The notes: generated from the sequence alone by a model not told the origin. Numbered from the stretch's first letter, positions 47,730-60,141 are shown. The stretch: DNA of 64,000 nt from Codonopsis lanceolata (GCA_013146195.2 CM028380.1:78868556-78932555); one strand, 5' to 3'. A program made the numbers and translations.

Positions 47730-49392
47730 TTAGTATTAAATGTGTAACTTTTTAGTATTAAGAGTATCACTTTTTAGTATTAAGAGTGTTACTTTGTATT
47801 TTAATGAGAATTATATAAATTTCCTTTTATAGTGTCACTTTCAACCTTAAAATGTGTCACTTTTATCTTTTCAATGTGTCACGTTTGGCTTTAAATGTAT
47901 CATTCTACATTTCGTTAAAGTTCATTAGGGTCCGTCAAGTATCCCAAGGCAATTGATGCTAACGGATGGCTAACGGAACTGAGAAATGATTAAACTGTAA
48001 GGCCTCCCAACAATTGTCCGCTTCGAGAATTCCCTCCGGTATTCATGCACCCTCAAAGCAGGCAAATTAAGAGTAGAGGGCAGACGACTAGGCAGAAAGC
48101 AGGTATAGCCACCAGAATCCGTCCCACCGACATCACCGTCGACAGGATCATTACCGTCCCAGCCAAGTTTTGGCAGTCAACGTTAGTTTTAAAGTGACAC
48201 TTTTTAGTATTAAATGTGTCACTCTTTAGTATTAAATGTGTCACTTTTTAGCATTAAGAGTGTCACTTTTTAGCATTATGATTGTCACTTTTGAGCATTA
48301 AGTGTGTCACTTTTTAGCATTAAGAATGTCACTTTTTAGCATTAAGAGTGTCACTTTTTAGTATTAAGAGTGTCACTTTGTATTTTAATAAAAATTATAA
48401 TAAATTTTATTTTATAGTGTCACTTTTAACATTAAAATGTGTCACTTTTGTGTTTTCAATGTGTCACGTTTGACTTTAAATGTATCATTTAATATTTCAT
48501 CAAAGTCCGTTAGGATCCGTCAAGTATCCCAAGACAGTTGATACTAACTGATGGTTAACGGAGCTGCCAAATGATTAAATTGTAAGGCGTAAGAAACTTT
48601 TTAGCATTAAGTGTGTCACTTTTTAGCATTAAGTGTGTCACTTTTTAGTATTAAGAATGTCACTTTTTAGTATTAAGGGTGTCACTTTATATTTTAATAA
48701 AAATTATAATAAATTTTCTTTTGTAGTGTCACTTTTAACATTAAAATGTGTCACTTTTGTGTTTTCAATGTGTCATGTTTGGCTTTAAATGTGTCATTTA
48801 ATATTTCGTCAAAGTTCGTTAGGATCCGTCAAGTATGCCAAGGCAGTTGATACTAACGGATGGTTAACGGAGCTGTCAAAGGATTAAATTGCAAGGCGTA
48901 TGTAAGAACATAAGAATTTCGGCGGCAAATATTGAAAGTACAGGGGCACCGAAGCAAATATACGAATTTCTCATTAAAGAGCATTAAAACAAAATATTGC
49001 AAGCTTTAGAGTTTATAACCATAGACCTCCGCCTCGCGCTGAAACCAAAGGTGATGTAACTGACCAACTCAGCCAACATGCAATTATGATATTTATTAAC
49101 ATATTTATTTATTAAACCGTGAATTCTTAAATGGGGCTCCGTCTTACGGATTTAGGATCCGTAAGACCATCCTACACAAGTTTTTGCCGATATTAATTTG
49201 CGTTAATTAATATTACAATCGTTTTGGACCTATATAATTAATATCATAACTGTGTTGAGATAATTTAATTACTTATGACTAATTTATTAACCTAATTAAT
49301 TAAATTGGGCTTGGCCCACTTCCAATTATTATATTAATGAATTAATTGAATTGATTGTAACTAAATTTAATATTGGGCCTGAGACTTTCGGC

Positions 49393-50108
49393 CAGGGCCG
49401 TTCCTGACATTTCAAAGGCCCGGGGCAAAATAACGAATAAGGGCCCCAAGCTCCATTGTTTGCTGGAATGCTGCACCAATATATAAGAAATAATTTGTAA
49501 ATTTCTAATCTATTATCTACTTAAACAATTTTTAGACTATGTGATTTTGAAAATAAATTGTGGATCAACAAAAAAATTAATTACGAGCCCTAAAAACCTT
49601 AAACCAAAAGAAATATGAGTTTGAGACTTTGAGGGTTTAAGTCCGAATGTCGATTCGCGGCAGAGAAGGACCTAAAGAGGGGAAAATTTTTGAAAATTGA
49701 AATTGAAATAAGGAAAATTGGACGAGTACCTGCATCATCAGTCCTTCACCGGCGTCGACGGCTTCGAGTTCATGGATGAGGAACGACAGAGTGACTAAGT
49801 GAGTGAGACTGTGAGAGTTTTTCTTGCTTTGAGCCTTTGAAATCAAACTGAAACAGAGCATGAAGGTGGAGTGGAAATTAATATGGCGGCCATAGATGTA
49901 TAGGGAAGACTGAAGAGTGAATCTCGAGGTCGAGGGCCGTCGTTGATCGTTCCATCTCCTTGATCCTTATGTCCGACTGTCCCGCTGTCCGCCCTTCCAT
50001 CTAATCAACCTTTCGTTTGTCGGTATCACTGCATCAAGCTTCTGCTTCCGTTTCTTGTTTCCAAACAATTTTCCATATTCCCTATTTATATTTATTAATA
50101 TTATATTA

Positions 50109-50147
<39 letters not shown>

Positions 50148-50231
50148 TATACATATAAATAAATTTTGGGCCCCTAATTTTTTTGGGCCCTAGGCGGTCG
50201 CCCCTTGGGCCTATGCCCAGGAACGGCCCTG
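49393..50231. mobile_element. Non-autonomous hAT element, 839 bp, in the Gypsy 5' LTR
   Basis: Both termini are CAGGGCCGTTCCTG, a perfect 14 bp inverted repeat with the CAGGG start typical of Ac/Tam3-like hATs. The 8 bp duplication CTTTCGGC is perfect (49385-49392 and 50232-50239). It contains a (TA)n run at about 50101-50150 and a GC-richer block at about 49650-50040 that could be captured sequence, but no gene is recognisable. Confidence 0.93.
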
Positions 50232-51025
50232 CTTTCGGCTATGGTTTGGAAATAAGTGTTAGGGTTTGAGTATATAAGGGTAATAGTATAGTAATCAAAC
50301 CTCTGTATCACCACAATAATAGAAGATAAATCAAAAACACAGAAAAGTAAATAGAAGAAAGGGCTGCGGCAGTAGCAAGAGAGATAGAACCGAAAAAGGT
50401 GGTACATCCACCTTGGTAAGCTAGCAACCTCTTTCTTCTTTGATGTGCCAATAAGACACTACACGTATAGATAATGGGTTATGATTACAAAGTATATATA
50501 TATATATATATATATATATGTTCTGTGCGTTAGTTAGTTTGAGTGGTCATGATTGTTATTGTAGATATTATAGATTATTATAGATTATATATATATATAT
50601 ATATATATATATAATGTGTTGTGTGTGAAAATAGTGTGAGTCAATGCGTGTGTTTTGTGGGTGTGCTGTGTGCATGAAGTCAATATGGGGGGTATTATAT
50701 AGTACTATTATAAGACATATGTAATAGAAAGTGATGGTTTTAGGAGATAGATTGTCTAATGAAGGAGTAGGGCAGTAAATAGATTTGATGGGTTTTGGGT
50801 TATTTGGAACATAATTGCTAGGCATGTGATTTATTTATTTTTAGTTTCAACATTGATGAGAGGGCTATGGATGGTGGATTAATCGGTGGTCAGTGCATTG
50901 GAAATAAAGACAAAGTTTAGTTTATGATAACAATACACTGCTTTTATTATTAGTTAACCTTATATTTATGTAATTACACTTTATTTTAGATTTGGACAAG
51001 CAAACTTAGGGCAATCGTGTGTGGT

Positions 51026-53478
51026 TGTTAAAAATATAAGTCCAGTACACGTAAGCCCATTTGGGCCCATTACTTTGTTAACCCATTTACCTTTTGTTTT
51101 AGATATAAGTATTTTTGGTGTAATAGTTTTAGGCATCTTTTTCATTAGAATTCAATTCAATAACAATACAATTCCTCTCTTTTCCTCTTTTGCCTTATTC
51201 TGCGATCTATCACCTTTTTTACCTCCGGCCACCACCATTAATGGTGGTGGTCCGGCTACCCTCAACACATCTAACCATTCACCAAAATTAACATGGTATC
51301 AGAGCATCGATTCTGATCTGTTCGTCAATCCTGTCAGAAATGCCAATGATCTGTGCTGAAGCAATGGACTTCTGTTGAAATCTCATCGATTCTGTCAAAA
51401 CTTGTATGAATCTTCTTCCCCTTTCTTGAAGCTGTCTTTGTATCTCTTTAACTTTCCTTTGATTCTGCCCACTTCCCCTCAACCCCAACCTCGAAGAGAG
51501 CTCCGAGGTATCGGGTAATTCCGACGAAGACATAAATCAATACTTTGCTCCTTCTTCGCAAATATCCCTGAAAGGGTTTTACCGATAGTAGTCACTCACG
51601 CCAAAATCGGTGGTGCTACTGTCAATTTATTCTCCTCTGTTTCGCTGCATATTCTTTGATCGATTCTCCCAATAACTTGTATATCTGACGCCGGAGAATC
51701 AAGTTCCTCTTCCCGCCTCTTTATGAAAATCAAGAAGGGCAAGAAAGAGAGAGAGAAAGAGGTGAAGGCGGGTTCCGCCGAAGAATCAAGATCGCTGCCA
51801 ATGAATCAAATCGATCGATCGATCCTTGTTGTTCCAGGTATGAAGGTAAATAGGCACCTTCATTAATGGAATTTTTGATAAACCCACATACAGTTTTCAA
51901 GAAGAATGAAGATGAAGAAGAAATTCAGTTATATCAAGAAAATTGGGTAATCTGTATCCAGTCTCAAGATCAATCAATTACTTTGTATTTATTTGATTGA
52001 TTTCATAATAAAGATGAGTTTGACTTACAAAAACCATCATCTGTCGGGAGTCTGTTTTCGGTAATTGAGAACATTATAATGCCGTCGTCAAGGTCCCGGT
52101 CTGTGTTTATAGCACCAGTGAACGTGGAGGAGGTTGTGATTGTGATGGATGGCGTTCTGGAAGAGTGCTGGTGCGAGGATGAGGTGTTTATAGTCTTCAG
52201 ATTCCGGCGGCTCATCTTCGTCCGGGTGTAATAACTCTTACAAGAAAGAACGTTGTCGCGATGTAACCAAATGCCATTTTGCTTTCTCTCTGACCGAGCC
52301 TCTTCGACTTGTGGTTGCTTTCTCAGCTTCCATTGTCCTGCTCCCTTTCATTTCCACCTTTTCTTTGCCATCCTTGATTAAAGATTTCATGGACTGCATA
52401 TTCATTCTTACTCTGGTATTCATTTTTACAATTCTTCAATTCACCTGAAAACTGAATTCAATTGAAACACTTCATCTTTTGTTTGTGGTTCTATTCTGAA
52501 ATTCCACTTTCCAAGAGGCACATTAGTTGTTGTTGCTGTTCTAAAATTTTTTTTGTCGATTATCTCACTGCCCTCCCCGATTTTGTTAGCATTCTTCGGA
52601 GAATACATGGCCGGCCAGCACAATTTTATGGTTGGTCGAGTTTCTACGATCTGATTCTTTGGAAAATGTTCCATCAGAGTTTTTTCTCTCAAATTATCTA
52701 CCTTAAGAGGCTCAGTTACTCTTCTCATTGCCTTCTACTGCATGTTCTTGTTTGAACTTCTTTGTTTGACCAAAGTCAAATAATGACTTGGTTTTCATAT
52801 CACTGTGTGGTCGGTGTTCGATTCACATTTTCAGATTAAGGATGTAATCTTTAGGACAAAAAAGTTCGTTTTGGGATACTCCTTTGTCTTCTATCAGCCA
52901 TTTTTTGAGTAAGCTTTTCGGGGATTGGCTCCTGTTTGGGCTTCTCTACATCTACTACAAGTGTTCGGGATGATCCGTTTGTGGGCTCCGATCAACTTGT
53001 TCAACATCTACTACAAGTGTTCGAGGTGATCCGTTTGTGGGCTTCGATCAACTTGCTTGACATCTTGCTAAAGAATGTTACTATTCTGGCCCTTAGAGAT
53101 CCATTTGCCGTAAAGGCTCATTTGATTTGTATTGGCCCAAGAGGCCCAGCCCATTGAGGCTTATTTGTTTGCACCTCTCCAACTCAATCATTTCACAATA
53201 GTTGCGTGTTTGAGTTGAGGGGGAATGTTAAAAATATAAGCCCATTTGGGCCCATTACTTTGTTAGCCCATTTACCTTTTGTTTTAGATATAAGTATTTT
53301 TGGTGTAATAGTTTTAGGCATCTTTTTCATTAGAATTCAATTCAATAACAATACAATTCCTCTCTTTTCCTCTTTTGTCGTATTCTGCTATCTATCACCT
53401 TCTTTACCTCCGGCCACCACCATTAATGGTGGTGGTCCGGCTACCTTCAACACATCTAACCATTCACCAAAATTAACA
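51026..53478 (+). mobile_element. Non-autonomous LTR retroelement, 2.45 kb, in the Gypsy 5' LTR
   Basis: The LTRs are 51026-51293 (268 bp) and 53226-53478 (253 bp), start TGTTAAAAATATAAG, end AAAATTAACA, and differ mainly by a 15-base indel. Directly after the first is the primer-binding site TGGTATCAGAGC (initiator tRNA-Met), and before the second is the purine tract TTGAGGGGGAA. A perfect 5 bp duplication GTGGT lies at 51021-51025 and 53479-53483. The 1.9 kb interior shows no gag, protease, integrase or RT, so it must be mobilised by another element, probably Copia-type by its LTR ends. It contains a 62-base tandem repeat near 52940-53065 (CATCTACTACAAGTGTTCG twice). Confidence 0.92.
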
Positions 53479-53828
53479 GTGGTACTAATTAAATTTTGCC
53501 AAGCAAATCAAGGTACGAGATTATACCTTTTTTAGGCTTCCGATCTTTTATGTACCCTTCGTTATGTTTTCATTAAAATTCCTTGATATTGATATTTTTT
53601 GAAACGTACGCCGACTTCGAGTCGATAATTGAATTTAAACTCCGTCGCTTACACTTTTTTCGAAATCATGATTTTTATTTTTGTTAATTCTCACATAATT
53701 ATCGAGCTTCATGTGAGATGTTCGTTTGATATGCAAAATTTGATTTTTGTGATGCATAGTTTTGTTGTAACATTAAATTCTTTTAAATTCTACCATGATC
53801 ACTAGGCCAATTATATGATTATCGAATT

Positions 53829-54034
53829 ACTGAGGGTTTGAGTATATAAGGGTCATAGTATAGTGAAACCTTGGTATCACCACAATAATAGAAGATAAAT
53901 AAAAAACACAGAAAAGTAGATAGAAGAAGGAAGGGCTGCGGCAGTAACAAAAAGAGAGAACCGAAAAAGGCGGCACATCCACCTTGGTAAGCTAGCAACC
54001 TCTTTCTTCTTTGATGTGCCAATAAGACACTACA
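53829..54034 (+). repeat. Second copy of an LTR segment upstream of gag
   Basis: This stretch, from GAGGGTTTGAGTATATAAGG to AAGACACTACACG, repeats 50262-50468 of the 5' LTR and 60392-60594 of the 3' LTR at high identity. So the Gypsy has the promoter-proximal part of its LTR twice on the 5' side. The TATATAAGG core looks like a TATA box followed by the probable transcript start. The short frame after it (54035-54130) is acidic and unassigned. Confidence 0.75.
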
Positions 54035-54448
54035 CGTTGAGGGCCAGAATGATGATGATTCTGACCCAATCGAAGAGGAAAATGAAGATGAGACAAAAAA
54101 ATTGATAGAACATTACACTAGTTATTTCGTTTTATAGTCATCCTAGTCATTGAGTTTGTTTAGATGGTTGTTTCAGTTATAAGACATGTGATACTCTAAA
54201 GATATCCAATTTTGAGATGTTGGTAATTTTTCGATAATTAATAAATTTTGAGGATTAATTTGAATGTTCATCGATATTCCTTACAACTATATCGGTATTG
54301 ATATATGTTTTGTGTGCATAAAACCATAAGATGAGTTTTGGATGAAATTGATGTTATGTAACAATTATGTAAGTTGTTCACATTTACGTCGTACCGGATA
54401 GCGAGCACCATTTTCAGTGTGATAGAATTTCAGACATTATTTGACACC

Positions 54449-55820
54449 ATGTCGTTTATATCTCAGTACCAAATGGCATGTGGAGGTCGCGCTAGAACTC
54501 GTAGACGTGGATGTGGACGTGGACGTGGACGTAGACGTGGACGTGGAAGGGGTACTAGAGCTAGTAGAGTCATGGACGACTCCACTTCTGAAATTGTAAG
54601 GGAAAATGGTATACCCCCACCAAATGTGAACGTCAATGGCAATGCACTCGAAGTGGTCCAACCGAATGCGAACGTTAATCGACCTGTACCTACAGCAGCC
54701 CAGTCGAATGCAACTGTTGCTGGTCCAGCCCCAGTAGACCCTACACTCTTAACCTTGCTTCAAACTATAGCGCAAGCACTTGTGGGAAATAAGAACTAGG
54801 AAAATGCAACACCATCTTAGCTTATAGCCCCAGCTTAACCTACAGGCAAAGACCCGTTAGAAAGTTTTTCGAAGCACAACCCAAAAATGTTTACAGGAGC
54901 ACCTGGCATGGAGAAACCTGAGGAATGGTTGAATCACATGAGAAAGATCTTGGAGACAATGACATGCACCAGTGAACAACAAGTGAAACTTGCAACCTTT
55001 GTGCTTCAGGGAGAAGTTGGTCTAGTGGTGGGATTCCGAGAAGAGTACAATAGAGTCCCGGGGTGTTGAAGTGATCACTTGGGACATATTTGTAGAGGCA
55101 TTCAACAAGAAATATTTTCCACCAAGTATGAAGGATAGGAAGTTGGTGGAATTTCTTAACCTTGAGCAAGGGAAAATGACGGTTGACGAATACAATGCCA
55201 AATTCATCGAGTTGTCAAAATTTGCTCTTGCCCTTTTTGCTGATGAAAGTCATAAAGCTAGGAAGTTTGAGAGAGCTCTAAACAACCAGATTAGCTATAG
55301 GTTGACTCCTCTTCAATTTCCAACCTATACTGAAGTGCTGGACAGAGCCCGCGTGATGGAACTAGAGTCTGCGACTGCGAGTATCAAAGGAAGAAGGACG
55401 AGAGAAAGAGGGGTCCTGAAGATGGTTCCGACAGGAATCATGGTAACCATCAAGGGGGAAATAGCTATGGAAATAAGAGAAGGAACACGAAGAACAACAA
55501 TAACAAGGGGACCAACTAGCCAAACCGAAACTATAATCATGGCCACCAGCAGAATCAGTGGCGGAATCAGAATCAAGGTCATCAGCAGAATTAGTGGCAT
55601 AACCAGAACCAGGGTCAAAATCAGAATCAACGGCTTAATCAAGACAGGGGTGCAAATCAGAATACTAATCAGGCTTGTGGTAGATGTGGAGGGAAACATA
55701 TGTCTGAGACATGTTTTTGGACTAAGGGGGTCTGTTTTAATTGTGGCAAAGTGGGACATAAGTCGAGGGATTTCCCAAAACCACAGAAGGGTGGTGTTAA
55801 CCAAGGAGTAAAGGGGGAGG
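54449..55820 (+). pseudogene. Gypsy gag, frameshifted, zinc knuckle damaged
   Basis: The start is an ATG with a Gly/Arg-rich N-terminus (GGRARTRRRGCGRGRGRRRG). Then come LESFSKHNPKMFTGAP-like sequence with the retrotransposon gag fold (EEWLNHMRKILETMTC, WDIFVEAFNKKYFPPSMK, KARKFERALNNQI). A shifted Asn/Gln/Arg-rich stretch leads to a CCHC knuckle read as CFNCGKVGHKSRDF, where the last Cys is replaced by Phe. At least three frameshifts or stops (about 54800, 55070, 55380) break it. Its normal role is to build the virus-like particle and bind the element RNA. Confidence 0.85.
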
Positions 55821-58800
55821 ATACGGCCAAACCGAGGGGACAAGGAAGGATATTTGCAATGACTGCTAGAGATGCCAGGGCAACAAATGACGTGGTGGCA
55901 GGTACCGTTCAGCTTTACTCTCGTGACGTATATGCATTGATTGATCCTGGTGTCGCACATTCAATTATATATACCACACTTGCACATCGTATGAAACTGC
56001 CTTCCCAAAGTCTGGAAGTTAATCTAGTTATAGACACGCCTACTAAAGAATCCATCCCCGTAACCACAGTGTATAAGTCGTGTTCCTTGAAATTAGAGGA
56101 TAGAAAAATGCCTATTGATTTGCTACCTTTAGATATCCAAGACTTCGATCTAATACTAGGCATGGATTGGCTAGCAGCGTTTCACGCTAAGGTAGAGTGT
56201 TTCGAGAAGGAAGTTGTATTTTGTATACCAGGTGAGGTAGAATTTCGCTTTAAGGGGTCTAAACCAATAGTTCCATCTTGTATTATTTCTTCCTTAAAGG
56301 CGAGAAGATTGTTAAGGAAGGGTTGTCGGGGATATTTAGCCTCTATTATCGATAATCGAAAGGAAGGGGTCAAGTTGGAATCCCTATCCATGATTAAGGA
56401 GTTTGAGGATGTATTCCCAGAGGACTTGCCTCGTCTTCCCCCTGAACGGGAGGTAGAGTTTGGAATCGATCTAACGCCTGGGACGGTGCCTATTTCTAAA
56501 GCACCATATAGAATGGCACCAGTAGAACTTAAGGAATTAAAAGAACAGTTACAAGAATTGTTGGAAAACGATCTGATTAGAACAAGTGTTTCACCTTGGG
56601 GAGCTCCGGTGTTATTCGTGAAAAAAAAGGATGGGAGTATGAAGACGTGCATCGATTACCATGAGCTCAATCGAGTTACAATAAGGAATAAGTACCCATT
56701 GCCTAGGATTGACGACTTTTTTGATCAATTACAAGGGGCATATTACTATTCAAAAATTGATCTTTGCTCGGGATACCACCAGTTGAGTGTTAAGAATGAG
56801 GATATTTCAAAGACCGCTTTTCGAACTCTCTACGGGCATTATGAATTTTTGGTGATGTCGTTTGGACTTACAAATGCTCCAGCTGCTTTCATGGATATCA
56901 TGAATAGGGTTTTCCAGAAGTTCCTCGACCGATGTCTGATCGTATTCATTGACAACATCTTGATCTATTTGAAGACCCGGGAAGAACACGAGCAACACTT
57001 AAGGTCAGTGCTACAAATATTAAGAGAAGAAAAATTGTATGCCAAGTTTAAGAAATGTGAATTTTGGATGGAGAAAGTATCCTTCTTGGGATATATTGTG
57101 TCCAAGGACAGAATTTCAGTCGACCCAGCCAAGATTGAAGCTATTGTGAGTTGGGAAAGGTCGACGACCGCGACAAAAGTACGAAGATCACAAAACCTTT
57201 GACTAAGTTGACTCAGAAGAACATGGAATTTATGTGGACGGAGAACTATGCGTCCAACTTTCAAGAATTGAAGAAAAGATTGGTTTCAACACCAATTCTG
57301 ACTTTGCCGTCGGGCACAGACGGGTTTGTGATCTATAGTGACGTTTTTTAAAGGGTATGGGGTGTGTTCTGATGCAAGATGGAATGGTGATTGCCTATGC
57401 ATCACAGCAGTTGAAGAATTTTGAAAAGAATTTCCCGACCCATGATTTAGAGTTAGCCGCAATGGCATTTGCGTTAAAGATTTGGAGGCACTACTTATAT
57501 GGGGTGACGTGTGAGATTTACACAAATCACAAGAGCCTGAAGTACATTTTTACTCAAAAGGAATTGAACATGAGACAGAAAAGGTGATTAGAGTTGTTAA
57601 AAGATTATGACTGCACCATTTCATACCACCCAAACAAGGCCAATGTAGTGGCTGATGCTTTGAGTCGCAAGAGTAGGGGAACGTTGGCAATGATGTTGAC
57701 AAAGGAGAAGAGAATTCTCGAAGAGATGGAAAACTTGGGCCTGGAAGTGAGGGTAAGAGAAGGAAAGGGTTATTTGGCACATTTGAGTCTCCAACCATCG
57801 TTACTAGAAAGGATAAAAACGGCTCAGAAAGTTGACCCAGAGTTAATGAAAATTTGGGAAGGTGTAGAGATGGGAGCTCAGATAAACTTTCGACTTGGAG
57901 GAGATGGTATTCTACGTTTTGGATTGAAGGAGGATTTACGTTCTATCTGACCCGGATTTAAAAAGGGAAATGTTAGAAGAGGCTCATAATTCAAGGTTTG
58001 CAGTACATCCTGGGAGTACAAAGATGTATCGAGACATGAGGGAGACGTTTTGGTGGGAAAATATGAAACGACAAATTACAGAATTTGTCTCTAAGTGCTT
58101 AGTGTGCCAACAGGTTAAAAGTGAATATCAGCGACCTGGTGGAATGTTACAGACACTACCGATTCCCGAATGGAAGTGCGAACACATTACTATGAACTTC
58201 GTGGTAGGGTTACCTAGAACGTTAAAGGGGCACAGTGCTATTTGGGTTATCGTAGATCGATTGACCAAGTCAGCTCATTTTATTGCTTTCAAGATTAATG
58301 ACTTTTTGGAGAAGCTAGCGAAGTTGTACGTCAACGGGATTGTCAAACTGCATGGAGTTCCAGTTTCTATAGTTTCAGACCGCGATGCCCGTTTCACTTC
58401 GAATTTTTGGGGTAGCTTACAGAAGGCCTTGGGCACGAATCTGAGCATGAGTACGACTTTCCATCCACAGATAGATGGCAGTCAGAATGAATACAAACGT
58501 TGGAGGATATGCTTAGGGCTTGTACTTTGGATTTACAAGGGAATTGAGATGACCACCTACCGTTGGTTGAATTCACATGCAACAATAGCTTTCATGCGAG
58601 TATTGATATGGCACCGTACAAAGCATTGTATGGAAGGAGATGTAGATCGCCTACGTGCTGGGATGAAGTGGGCGAAAGGTAACTTTTGGGGCCAGAACTT
58701 ATGCAGACTACATCAAATAAAGTACAGTTGATCAAGAAGAGACTCCTTACGGCCTAGAGGAGACATAAATCATATGTCGATAAGCGTCGTCGCGAACTTG

Positions 58801-60090
58801 GGTTTGAAGTGGGAGATCATGTGTTTCTCAAAGTTTCACCGATGAGGGGAGTTATGAGATTTGGCATTAAGGGGAAGCTCAGTCCAAGATTTGTAGGTCC
58901 TTTTAAAATATTGGATTGGGTGAGGGAAGTTGCTTATAGGCTTGCATTACCACCTACGCTTTCGAGAGTCCACAATGTGTTCCATGTAGGGATGAGCAGG
59001 GCCCGTCAATGCCCATCAAGCCCGTTAAAGCCCGTCAGTGCCCGGTCCATGGAGCCCGTGCCCATGGGCACTACATAGTATTGGGCTTTAGATGAATCAG
59101 ATGCCCGTGGTCTCGGGCTCTACTGGGCCTTCAACTGCTCCCTGCCCGTTATGCCCGGCCCAGCCCGTCCTCTTCTATGATAACTTTTTAAATTTTTTAA
59201 ATTATAGATCTTTGACCAAATCATATATATTTAGTTTATGTGTATTGTACTATTACCATATTTATATATTATAAGTTATAAATTATAATATATAAATATA
59301 GTAATAGTATAATACACTTCAACTAATAAAGCTATTGCTAAAAATAAAAACCATAAAAGTTAAACCCTATTATTTTAATAATTAATTACTCAATCATCTA
59401 TACATCTATTGATATTCTATTCTCAATTTCATCACATGCAAGATTAAAATTTGACATCGGTAATGTCGAGTTATATGAATCCGTTTTCTACATACTGAAT
59501 TTATATTTTAACTTAATTGCTTCTCTTCCTTTTCTTTCACTTCAACTGTGTTTTATTTCAAATTTGCAAGTATAATAGTTTGAAGAAAAAAAAAACAAGT
59601 TCATGGCAATGAATTGATGGGCTGAAAGCTGAGACCAAAAGTTTGAATGAGAAAACAGTAAAATTATTTAAAAACATAAACAAATGGGCTGAAGCCCGTG
59701 CCGAATCAATGCCGAAAGCCCGTCCACTAATGCCCGTGGGCTGATCAATAGTACTGGGCTTTTAAATCTAATGCCCGCTGCTTGATGGACCTATACTGGG
59801 CATTGCCAATGCCCGCGGGCTTAGGGCCCGTGCACACCCCTAGTTCCATGTGTTGATGTTAAGGAAATATGTTTCAGATCCAAGCCACATGATTGTTTTT
59901 GAAGCCTTACAATTGCGGGAGGATTTGTGCTACGATGAGCAACCAGTTCATATAGTGGATCAGAAAGATCAAGTATTGTGAAGACGTACCATTCCGTACG
60001 TGAAGGTACAGTGAACTAATCATACCGAGAGAGAGGCTACTTGGGAATTAGAGGAAGATATGCAAGAAAGGCATCCAAACATCTTCAACT
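55820..60090 (+). pseudogene. Gypsy pol (PR-RT-RH-IN), broken, split by an hAT
   Basis: Protease at about 55910-56200 reads IDPG instead of D-S/T-G at the active site (near 55940). RT spans about 56480-57100, with GSMKTCIDYHELN, SKIDLCSGYHQ and FIDNILIY (56943-56966), the second catalytic Asp being Asn. A deletion and frameshift at about 57180 separate RT from RNase H (57357-57590). Integrase has the HHCC zinc region (58000-58110), then MNFVVGLPR where the first DDE Asp is Asn, SDRDARF intact, and a frameshift before the Glu. The chromovirus-like tail is cut by the hAT at 58987-59842 and resumes to about 60090. It cannot be active. Confidence 0.9.
58987..59842. mobile_element. Non-autonomous hAT element, 856 bp, inside Gypsy pol
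   Basis: The termini TAGGGATGAGCA and, inverted, TAGGGGTGTGCA match at 10 of 12. The 8 bp duplication GTTCCATG is perfect (58979-58986 and 59843-59850). Both ends are packed with GCCCGT / ACGGGC words, the subterminal repeats. The pol frame ...NVFHV continues on the far side when the element is ignored, showing it is a later insertion. Confidence 0.94.
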
Positions 60091-60141
60091 GATTAGGTAC
60101 GTTAAGTTTAGGGACTAAACTTCTTTTAAGGGAGTGAGAGT

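Larger units (their letters stand above)
45980..48690. repeat. 22 bp minisatellite (AGTATTAAGAGTGTCACTTT type), five blocks
   Basis: A 22-base unit alternating AGTATTAAGAGTGTCACTTT and AGTATTAAATGTGTCACTTT (plus TT) fills 45980-46200, 47141-47319, 47730-47800, 48190-48380 and 48593-48690. The first three blocks were one array before the Helitron and two MITEs split it. A separate unit of about 205 bases, containing GTCACGTTTGGCTTTAAATG and TCCGTCAAGTATCCCAAG, follows three of the blocks (47800-48003, 48383-48590, 48690-48898), making a higher-order repeat. Confidence 0.85.
45594..49189. mobile_element. 3.6 kb Mutator-like element with minisatellite core, inside the Gypsy 5' LTR
   Basis: It interrupts the LTR at ...AATATTAAT / GATATTAAT..., an 8-9 bp target duplication (45586-45593 and 49190-49197); the undisturbed 3' LTR shows the sequence as one copy near 60172. 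The termini are inverted repeats about 300 bases long. Shared words include GTAAGACGGTCTTACGGATC with GGTCTTACGGATCC, GGAGCCCCATTTA, and a block with GGTGCCCCTG...CTTTCA...CCGAAATTCTTA (45825-45955 and, inverted, 48905-48965). The left arm carries an extra tandem copy of about 103 bases. The interior has no transposase; it consists of a 22 bp minisatellite and a 205 bp unit present three times, invaded by a Helitron and two Tourist MITEs. Confidence 0.8.

Noticed and set aside
54437..54661. Minus-strand Ser/Thr-rich frame opposite the gag start
   Set aside because: It is the antisense reading of the Gly/Arg repeats in gag; the plus strand has clear gag similarity.
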